A stretch of 12,052 nt of DNA from Chloroflexota bacterium (GTDB lineage Bacteria > Chloroflexota > Anaerolineae > J102), in NCBI GenBank assembly GCA_013152695.1, contig JAADFV010000452.1, forward strand, positions 1-12,052, in the 5' to 3' direction. Below, piece by piece: positions 6,795-12,052 of the stretch. The notes beneath the pieces are model-generated. The model was given only the letters and a program-made list of their open reading frames with translations. It searched no databases and had not been told where the DNA came from. Positions within the stretch are counted from its first letter, which is position 1, and each line of letters starts with the position of its first letter. The translations under genes were made by a program, and so were the position numbers.

Positions 6795-6963
6795 TGCCTG
6801 CAAACAGCTTGCGAAGGCCTTGTCGCCCGTTGTAGGCGGAGACGAACCGCACCCACAACGAGCGACTGCCAGTACCGTCCTTATGAAGGGTGCTGGTGAG
6901 TCGAAAATTTAGGGGAACCAGATTCCGTCGATCGCAAGGACTGCCGGGACATCACGCGAAAAC

Positions 6964-7021
6964 CGGTAGACCAGAGCTCGAGCAACACCATGCGGAATCA
7001 CTTAGAGCTGCTGGTCTACCG
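6964..7021. repeat. Long inverted repeat, possible terminator of the metalloprotease gene
   Basis: Left arm CGGTAGACCAGAGCTC (6964-6979) pairs with right arm GAGCTGCTGGTCTACCG (7005-7021): 16 base pairs with a single bulged G at 7010 and a 25-nt loop. It starts 49 bp past the stop of the 1478-codon gene. On the minus strand it is followed by GGTTTTCGCG, so the T run is weak. It may be a terminator, an mRNA 3'-end stabiliser or a protein-binding site. A further near copy of the right arm lies at 7049-7061. Confidence 0.8.
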
Positions 7022-7048
7022 TGTTCTCGCTCTACTTATTCGCTAGTT

Positions 7049-7067
7049 TGCTGATCTACCGGTCTAC
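7049..7067 (+). repeat. Extra copies of the GGTCTACC motif
   Basis: TGCTGATCTACCG (7049-7061) repeats TGCTGGTCTACCG (7009-7021) with one mismatch, exactly 40 bp apart, and is followed directly by GGTCTAC (7061-7067). With the inverted arm at 6964 this gives four copies or near copies within 104 bp, ending 2 bp from the metalloprotease stop codon. Confidence 0.75.
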
Positions 7068-7069
7068 AC

Positions 7070-10000
7070 TCAATGCATCATAACCGGCAAGTACAGCTTC
7101 AATCCTCCCTCACCGATGAAAATGGTCACACTGGCTTCGCCGGTCATACCATCCTCATCGCTGACACTGAGGGTAATGTGATGGACGCCCGGAGAAAGCT
7201 CATGCAGAGCCAGCTCCTGGCCACTACCCAGGAAGCCATCTCGATCCGAGCTCCAGCGCAGACTCTGGCCCCGAATCGTACCCTCTTCCACATCCAGTCC
7301 CACACCGTCCAGGATAACCAGACGGCCAGGGGCTGTCATGGTACCATCGCGTGGGCTGTTGATGATGGCTTGTGGAGGTGAACCCGGCGCACTGAAAGTA
7401 GCGTCGGAAACATCCTCGCCGGTATTCACGCCGTCGCTGGCGATAACCTTGAGCAAAGCCTGATCGCTACCCAACATATCAGCAAGCAGCTGTGCCGTGA
7501 CCGTCAGCTCTGTCTCGCCCACATCCAGGGCTAGAGCCCGCCAGCTAGCACCGGCGTCAGCACTGTAAAGCAGGGTGTAGACCAGATCGTCGCCGTCGGC
7601 GTCGCTACCCGACCAGCGCAACACACTCCCTACCTGCACCTGCTCCCCACCGTTTGGCCAGAGTACTTGTACCTGTGGGGCATGAGCACTGATCTCTTGC
7701 TCGGCTGCAACAGTGTCCCCCTGTCGCACCCGAATCCAGTGTGTACCGGCAGGGAGGGGTAGGAGAGCGTTGAGGGTGGTCACACGAGCACCGTCGTGGA
7801 AATCGAGATTGAATGTGACAGGATGACTGTAGAGAATGGCACCAGTGGCATCTTCCAGAGTCAATTGCCAATCAGGGTCTTGCTGAGTCACATCCGCCTT
7901 TTGTAAGGCCTGGATCGTTTCTTCCAGAGATTCGGCCGGTGGCTGCGTAAGGCGGTAGGAGGGATCGAGCCAGGCTTCGCCACGATCGGCATCGAGAACG
8001 CCGCCTACCAGCACATACTCATCCGCGTTTTGCAGGGCGGCGATGGCCGCTTGCGTTTGTGCATTCAGCCTGTGTTCGGTGCTGCTGGCCATACTCCAGG
8101 AAAGACCGCAGGAAACACCGTACTCTTCCAAGAGCTTGCAGTATTCCCACGGCGAAATCCAATTAGGGGATTGGTACCCCATAAGGGGGAATCCCCTATT
8201 GGGACTGGCCGCAGTGGGATCGTTACTGATGATGTAGGGTTCGCTGAAACTCCAATAGTTGTAATAGACATCCAGGCCGTAATAACCTTCGCTGTCAACA
8301 TCGGCAAGGCTGCAATCGGGATATGGCCAGGGGTAGTCACTATCGACATCACCACCACTTGCCTCGGTGCCGTCACATTCCACATGTTTGAGACCTTGAT
8401 TATGCCCTAGCTCATGAGCCATGGTCTCGCCGCCCCACATGTACCAGGGTGTGCTGGCCCAGGTGCCACTGTCCATAGTGCCCAGGGCATCTAAACCTGG
8501 CCGATCGCCCAGTCCGCGCGCACTGAAGTACTCATGCACCATACCGTAGTAGTGAATGGGACTGGCTGGATCAGCTGTCCAGAGCCGTTTCCATTGCAAC
8601 CGGCTGAGAATGCTAGAAGCATCGCTCGTATCGTTCGGATCCCATTCTTTGTAGAAAGGCCGACCGTGCCAGATTGGCTTGAGATCATCTTCAAAGCGCC
8701 AGACATTCAAATCCGCAATGGGATGGTAACGGATGAGGCTGTTATAAAGCTCATCGCAATCAGCCTCTGTACACCAATAGATTTGAGTAGGATTGTTGCG
8801 ATCGGCTCCTTCGTGCAGATGCAGGGGCGAGAGCATCATGTTCAGAGGGTCGGCTGCCTCGAAACTGACACTGACTTCCATCTCGTTATCGCTCTTGTCC
8901 TGCTCCTTTACGGCGTCATCGTAGTTGACCTCCACACGCAGGGTGACATCGCCCGAACGCCAATCTGTGGGTAAATAGAACCAGAAGGAATCATCGATGT
9001 TGACACGATCGCCACCATCTGCCCGCACGGTGATGGGCTGATTTTCGGCGTCGAGGGGAGAACCGGAGAGTGAGGAACCACCCCGCTCTCCGTAGAGGCG
9101 GGCATTTACGCCGCTCACATCCCGGCCCGTAGTCTCCTGGACGTAGGCCCGTACAATGGTTCGCCGGTCCTCAATCAGGGGCATGTCATTGTTCAGATTC
9201 TGGATGCCCTGGCTCACTTCCAGTCCCGTCACTTCGAAGTCATAAGGAGCGATCCACAGATAATCTTCGGTTTCACCATCGCTATAGCCTCCGGCCGGAC
9301 CGCTCCCATCAGCATTGGTGGTCGGACTCTCGCTGAGGGTCACACGCACCCAGATGTCTTCGGTGATATCTTTGTTGTAAATGGGGAAGGAGGGGGTGGT
9401 GTAAGAAGTGTAGTACGAGCTTAGCTTGACTACTTCGTTCTGCACAGCCCACTCAGGCACGGGTATCCCCGCACAATAATAAGTGTCGCCCCACTTTCCG
9501 TTTCGGTCGAAATCGAACCAGACATTAAGGTAGGCATCACTGCCGTAGACACTGGGATCGATCACGCGCACGGTGTAGGAAAGGCTGGTGACATTGCAAT
9601 GATTGAGAAAATCGGGCAATATGACACCATCATCCTGCCCGTCATTGTCCGGCTGCCCTTGTACGAGATTGTTGATACCATCCTGGTCGTAGCCGGTGTC
9701 GGCTTCTTCCTCGGCGGTAATCATTTCTCCCAGATTAAAACGCAGGGGGCTGTTGTGGTGAAGGGGACCGTAGGGTGGCGAGCCCGCACCATAAACGGTA
9801 GGAAATTGCGCCACAACCGTCGGATAGGCCCACATGGTGATGGAATCCGTATTGGTCGAGTCAGGAGCATCACCCAGGTCGGGTACGGAGGTGGGTGTGG
9901 GCGTAGGCGTAGGGGTGTAGGTTGGCGTGGCGGTAAAGGTTGGGGTAACAGTAGGCGTGGGACTGAGCGTTGGCGTAGGCGTCGAGGTTGGTAAGACACC

Positions 10001-11506
10001 ACGGATGAGATAGTCTTCGGTCTCACCGAAATCGAATCCAGAAGGTGGACCACCACCATGGCCAGCCTGGGGCACAGGTAAAGGTTTTTCACTGAGGGTG
10101 ATACGCAGCCACATGTCTCGGGCAGAGGCGGCATTGAAGACCAGGAAAGCGGGCGTGGTGAAGGTGTAGAATCCTGGTGTCGTCCAACTGACTACCTGAT
10201 TTTGTACCGCCCACTCTGGGGCTACCGTAGCCCCACAAGAAGGCACATCGCCCCAGCGACCGTTGCGGTCCCAATCAGCCCAAAGATTGAAGTAAGCATG
10301 GTCGGGTACAGTCGTGTAAGCCAGGACATTGAACTGTATGGTGACGGTCGTACAATGCGAAAATACCGGAACTGAACCCAAGCCATCATCTCCGCCGTCC
10401 TGGTTGGCAAGGTTGGCAGCAGGGTCGATGTTGTGGACACCGTCGCTGTCGAAGCCAGTATCAGCCTCTTCTTCAGTTGTGATACTATCGCCTAGAATGA
10501 ATGCCAGCGTGGCATTGTGATGGAGGGGGCCGTAGGGAGGTGAACCCGCGGCAAAAACGCTGGGAAAGTTCGCCGGCACGCCGGGATAAGCGTTCATGCC
10601 AATACCAGCACCATTGCTGCTATCAGGTGCGTCACCCAGATCACGCACATTTTTAGCGCCTGCGGCCGGGGTGGTAGTGGCAGTAGTAGTGGCAGCCTTC
10701 GTGGGGGTGGCCGTTTGTGTAGGGAGGGGCGTAAAGGTGGGGAGGGGGGTAGAGGTTGGGGGAGGCGTCCCCGTTGTTGTGGGCGTCAACGTAGGTCGGG
10801 CCGTGCCTGTCGCTGTGGGTGTCAAGGTAGGTCGGGGCGTGGCCGTAGCGGTGGGGGTAAAAGTAGGGAGAGGTGTGTTCGTGGGACGAAAATCGTAGTC
10901 GATCACCAACTCGGCTGCGGGCGTGATCTCCTTCGAGGCCAGATAGAAACCGTACGAGGCCACGCCAACAGGGCCGACGAGATAGAAACCATATTTACCA
11001 TCAACACCATCGACCCAGCGCTGAACCTGCGCCGTAACATTCCAGGTAGCCCAGCCTTGCGTGCCGACAGAGGTAACGGCCTGTACCGTGCCCACACCGG
11101 GGCGCGTATTCCAAGTCACGGTGCCCTCGTTCCAAGCATCTAGTACTCTTCGCACGATGATGTCTTGAGGCACAGCACCGGCGACATCGCGCACATAAAC
11201 ACGCAATATCGCCTGATTGATAACAATGTCTGTCGGCACACCGCTGAGATCGAAATGGATAAGACTTTGATCTCTGCCTCCAGCTAATGGGTAAAAACTT
11301 ACCTGTAGTTGTTGACCGCCGTAGTTAGTAGTGGGGTTCCCTTCGGAAATACGGGCGTCTGCATCGGGATACAGAGTGACAACAGCCGTGCTTTCTGCAT
11401 GAACGCCCGGCCTCAAGGTGGCGAAAGCAATGACAGCAATCAGGGCTACAAGCGCAATAATTGCCATCGCTCTCAGGTTGCGAACCACTTTCGCTGGGAT
11501 AAACAT
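7070..11506 (-). CDS. Secreted multidomain metalloprotease (metzincin type) with DNRLRE and two GEVED modules
   Basis: A 1478-residue exported protein. In order: signal peptide (1-37, ending GVHA); DNRLRE-type beta domain (about 41-205; NYGGQQLQV, WNEGTVTWNTRP); Pro/Thr linker (207-286); GEVED module 1 (288-503); Pro/Thr linker (504-542); GEVED module 2 (543-752); a CARDB-like Ig domain (755-882); protease domain (about 885-1140); Ig/PKD-like domains (about 1278-1375 and 1378-1465); tail LYLPVMMH. The zinc motif HELGHNQGLKH (1031-1041) is a full HExxHxxGxxH with Glu1032, and GFPLMGYQSPNW supplies a Met-turn at Met1109. The HE-GHN-G--H plus MGY-SP-WIS pattern recalls StcE/M66-like peptidases; that link is inference. 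Each GEVED module has D-D-NG-WGD and GETEDYL motifs. The start is fixed by AAGGAGG 7 nt upstream. The substrate is unknown; DNRLRE domains suggest polysaccharide or glycoprotein binding. No active-site loss, frameshift or internal stop is seen. Confidence 0.93.
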   Translation of the reverse strand: MFIPAKVVRNLRAMAIIALVALIAVIAFATLRPGVHAESTAVVTLYPDADARISEGNPTTNYGGQQLQVSFYPLAGGRDQSLIHFDLSGVPTDIVINQAILRVYVRDVAGAVPQDIIVRRVLDAWNEGTVTWNTRPGVGTVQAVTSVGTQGWATWNVTAQVQRWVDGVDGKYGFYLVGPVGVASYGFYLASKEITPAAELVIDYDFRPTNTPLPTFTPTATATPRPTLTPTATGTARPTLTPTTTGTPPPTSTPLPTFTPLPTQTATPTKAATTTATTTPAAGAKNVRDLGDAPDSSNGAGIGMNAYPGVPANFPSVFAAGSPPYGPLHHNATLAFILGDSITTEEEADTGFDSDGVHNIDPAANLANQDGGDDGLGSVPVFSHCTTVTIQFNVLAYTTVPDHAYFNLWADWDRNGRWGDVPSCGATVAPEWAVQNQVVSWTTPGFYTFTTPAFLVFNAASARDMWLRITLSEKPLPVPQAGHGGGPPSGFDFGETEDYLIRGVLPTSTPTPTLSPTPTVTPTFTATPTYTPTPTPTPTSVPDLGDAPDSTNTDSITMWAYPTVVAQFPTVYGAGSPPYGPLHHNSPLRFNLGEMITAEEEADTGYDQDGINNLVQGQPDNDGQDDGVILPDFLNHCNVTSLSYTVRVIDPSVYGSDAYLNVWFDFDRNGKWGDTYYCAGIPVPEWAVQNEVVKLSSYYTSYTTPSFPIYNKDITEDIWVRVTLSESPTTNADGSGPAGGYSDGETEDYLWIAPYDFEVTGLEVSQGIQNLNNDMPLIEDRRTIVRAYVQETTGRDVSGVNARLYGERGGSSLSGSPLDAENQPITVRADGGDRVNIDDSFWFYLPTDWRSGDVTLRVEVNYDDAVKEQDKSDNEMEVSVSFEAADPLNMMLSPLHLHEGADRNNPTQIYWCTEADCDELYNSLIRYHPIADLNVWRFEDDLKPIWHGRPFYKEWDPNDTSDASSILSRLQWKRLWTADPASPIHYYGMVHEYFSARGLGDRPGLDALGTMDSGTWASTPWYMWGGETMAHELGHNQGLKHVECDGTEASGGDVDSDYPWPYPDCSLADVDSEGYYGLDVYYNYWSFSEPYIISNDPTAASPNRGFPLMGYQSPNWISPWEYCKLLEEYGVSCGLSWSMASSTEHRLNAQTQAAIAALQNADEYVLVGGVLDADRGEAWLDPSYRLTQPPAESLEETIQALQKADVTQQDPDWQLTLEDATGAILYSHPVTFNLDFHDGARVTTLNALLPLPAGTHWIRVRQGDTVAAEQEISAHAPQVQVLWPNGGEQVQVGSVLRWSGSDADGDDLVYTLLYSADAGASWRALALDVGETELTVTAQLLADMLGSDQALLKVIASDGVNTGEDVSDATFSAPGSPPQAIINSPRDGTMTAPGRLVILDGVGLDVEEGTIRGQSLRWSSDRDGFLGSGQELALHELSPGVHHITLSVSDEDGMTGEASVTIFIGEGGLKLYLPVMMH
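9881..9997 (-). repeat. Pro/Thr linker 2 (low-complexity coding repeat)
   Basis: Residues 504-542 of the metalloprotease, made of TPTP, SPTPTVTPT and FTATPTYTPT units between the two GEVED modules. Typical flexible, possibly O-glycosylated spacer. Confidence 0.85.
10649..10888 (-). repeat. Pro/Thr linker 1 (low-complexity coding repeat)
   Basis: Residues 207-286 of the metalloprotease: repeated PTLTPTATGTARPTLTPT-like units, then ATPTKAATTTATTTP. The template (+) strand is very G-rich here, with several G runs at 10722-10762. Confidence 0.85.
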
Positions 11507-11513
11507 GTTCCAT

Positions 11514-11520
11514 CCTCCTT
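11514..11520 (-). promoter_or_regulatory. Ribosome binding site of the metalloprotease
   Basis: AAGGAGG on the minus strand, 7 nt before the ATG at 11506. It is the strongest Shine-Dalgarno sequence in the window and settles the start. Confidence 0.85.
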
Positions 11521-11640
11521 AAAGAATATAACGTTGGCTTTTGCGTCCCCGTAAGGCAGAAAATCAAATGCCCACCGTAAAACCTTATCAGTGGAATTCT
11601 AGCCCACAAGACAGAACTTGGGGCGACAAAAAGAGCCTTC

Positions 11641-11693
11641 TCGCAAAGTCGCAAACGCGCTAAGCCCTATTTATGCTTTGCGCCGTTGGCGCC
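11641..11693. repeat. REP-like intergenic element with TTTGCG repeats and hairpins
   Basis: On the minus strand it contains GCGTTTGCGACTTTGCGA, a pattern of repeated TTTGCG units seen in interspersed intergenic repeats of many bacteria. CGCAAAG (11642-11648) pairs with CTTTGCG (11676-11682), and GCGCC-GTT-GGCGC (11680-11692) forms a short perfect hairpin. Only one copy is in this window, so genomic repetition is inferred. Confidence 0.45.
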
Positions 11694-11794
11694 TCTGCAG
11701 AAATTCTTTCTGATTCCGACTTGTCCGGGTTAGGAGCGGAGACACGCGATTCATGGTACAACCGCGAAATATTCAAATGCGGGGTTCCTTATAA

Positions 11795-11823
11795 AGGATA
11801 CCAATAAATACGCTTGTAGACAA
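11795..11823 (-). promoter_or_regulatory. Weak promoter candidate for the metalloprotease gene
   Basis: Minus strand TTGTCT (11823-11818), a 17-nt spacer and TATCCT (11800-11795), four of six matches in each box. It sits just after the upstream terminator, where a promoter is expected, but is about 290 nt from the start codon. Confidence 0.3.
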
Positions 11824-11843
11824 AATGTGCGGCGACAAGGGTC

Positions 11844-11878
11844 AAAAAAAGCGCCTGTACGGCATGTACAGACGCTTT
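11844..11878 (-). terminator. Intrinsic terminator downstream of the probable nuoN
   Basis: AAAGCGCCTGTAC (11848-11860) pairs with GTACAGACGCTTT (11866-11878) around a 5-nt loop, with one G-U pair: 13 bp. On the minus strand seven T follow (11850-11844). It starts 24 nt after the stop of the respiratory gene. On the plus strand TTTCTT follows, so some two-way activity is possible. Confidence 0.92.
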
Positions 11879-11902
11879 CTTCCGAGAAGTAGGGGGTAGT
11901 GC

Positions 11903-12052
11903 TCAAAAACCGCGCATACTCACCATCTGCACCGATTCTGTAGCCCATTGGATAAAGGGGCCGGCAAAAATACCGATGAACAACACCATAACGGCACTAA
12001 TCACCAGAGCTGTATTGACCCCGGCACTGAGTTGGAGCGTGCGTTCATCTTC
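11903..12052 (-). CDS. nuoN: C-terminal end of probable NADH-quinone oxidoreductase subunit N (partial)
   Basis: The last 49 codons of a gene entering from the right, with TGA at 11905-11903. The visible residues are a short acidic loop (EDERTLQLSAG), one transmembrane helix (VNTALVISAVMVLFIGIFAG) and the end GPFIQWATESVQMVSMRGF. A final helix ending in GIF-x-x-P-hydrophobic, followed by a short amphipathic end, is typical of the antiporter-like subunits of complex I; the DERTLQL loop before it fits NuoN better than NuoM. NuoN is usually the last gene of the nuo operon, which agrees with the strong terminator just downstream. The usual P-x-P of this end reads A-G-P here. A different complex I or Mrp-type membrane subunit cannot be excluded from so short a piece. 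Confidence 0.55.
   Translation of the reverse strand, partial: EDERTLQLSAGVNTALVISAVMVLFIGIFAGPFIQWATESVQMVSMRGF

Larger units (their letters stand above)
6724..7069. other. 346-bp gap between two minus-strand units
   Basis: Besides the murE-unit promoter and the inverted repeat at 6964-7067, described separately, no gene with a start codon and ribosome binding site was found. On the minus strand, 6951-6766 is open for 61 codons and reads plausibly like protein (for example LWVRFVSAYNGRQGLRKLF), but it has no ATG or Shine-Dalgarno sequence, and its TAA lies inside the -10 box. It could be a gene remnant or chance. No tRNA or known RNA motif was recognised. Confidence 0.6.
11507..11902. other. 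396-bp gene-free region upstream of the metalloprotease
   Basis: It holds, from right to left, the terminator of the upstream respiratory gene, a weak promoter candidate, a REP-like repeat and the metalloprotease ribosome binding site. A second -10-like TAGAAT lies at 11601-11596 without a convincing -35. Short open frames here have no ribosome binding site and no protein-like composition. If the promoter at 11823-11795 is used, the leader would be about 280 nt; I recognise no known riboswitch in it. Confidence 0.6.

Noticed and set aside
9881..9997. Possible CRISPR-like or satellite array
   Set aside because: The short repeats are codon-level Pro/Thr repetition in frame; there are no unique spacers of constant length.
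10596..10898. Open plus-strand frame with VGRGV repeats, elastin-like
   Set aside because: It is the mirror of the Pro/Thr linker codons of the metalloprotease.
11325..11654. 109-codon minus-strand frame overlapping the metalloprotease start
   Set aside because: Shifted relative to the signal peptide frame, which has a perfect ribosome binding site; Cys/His/Arg-rich, spurious-looking translation.
11751..11948. 65-codon minus-strand open frame overlapping the end of the respiratory gene
   Set aside because: It is in a different frame from the transmembrane C-terminus that reads to 12052, and it crosses the terminator.

Overview
The window reads like a piece of a Chloroflexota chromosome (Anaerolineae, Caldilineae or Ardenticatenia type). 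No marker gene fixes the taxon; this is inferred from four things. (1) Large secreted proteins carry SdrD-B-like, DNRLRE and GEVED domains joined by Pro/Thr linkers. (2) Two unrelated secreted proteins end in a short hydrophobic x-L-P-[LV] tail. (3) MurE has an EDPR specificity motif and RsmD an APPQ motif. (4) Housekeeping genes are scattered among exported proteins. No tRNA, rRNA, CRISPR array, transposase or phage gene was seen.

Layout, left to right. 1-1204 (+): the 3' part of a membrane-anchored coiled-coil protein with a C-terminal SdrD-B-like domain; its frame is open to the window edge through an in-frame 33-codon repeat. 1210-2330 (-): a two-gene unit, a YdjM/DUF457-like membrane protein followed by rsmD, with a 4-bp ATGA overlap. 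2398-4317 (+): a secreted subtilisin-family (S8) protease with a C-terminal beta-sandwich. 4445-4990 (+): a four-helix membrane protein with a basic tail, behind its own extended -10 promoter. 4995-6723 (-): a small Gly/Cys-rich membrane protein followed by murE, from a TATAAT promoter, ending in a terminator that overlaps the end of the converging gene. 6724-7069: a gene-poor gap with a strong inverted repeat. 7070-11506 (-): a 1478-residue secreted multidomain metalloprotease with a full HExxHxxGxxH motif and a downstream Met-turn. 11507-11902: a gene-free gap with a classic terminator and a REP-like repeat. 11903-12052 (-): the last 49 codons of a probable NADH-quinone oxidoreductase subunit N.

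Nothing here is a clear multi-gene system such as defence, secretion or biosynthesis. The genes appear to be small independent units: ribosome methylation (rsmD), peptidoglycan synthesis (murE with its small partner), respiration (nuoN) and cell-surface or secreted proteins. The most interesting signals are the metzincin with duplicated GEVED modules, the C-terminal tail shared by the two secreted proteases, the terminator shared with a converging gene, the small Gly/Cys-rich protein placed before murE, the altered RsmD motif, and the GGTCTAC repeat cluster after the metalloprotease.
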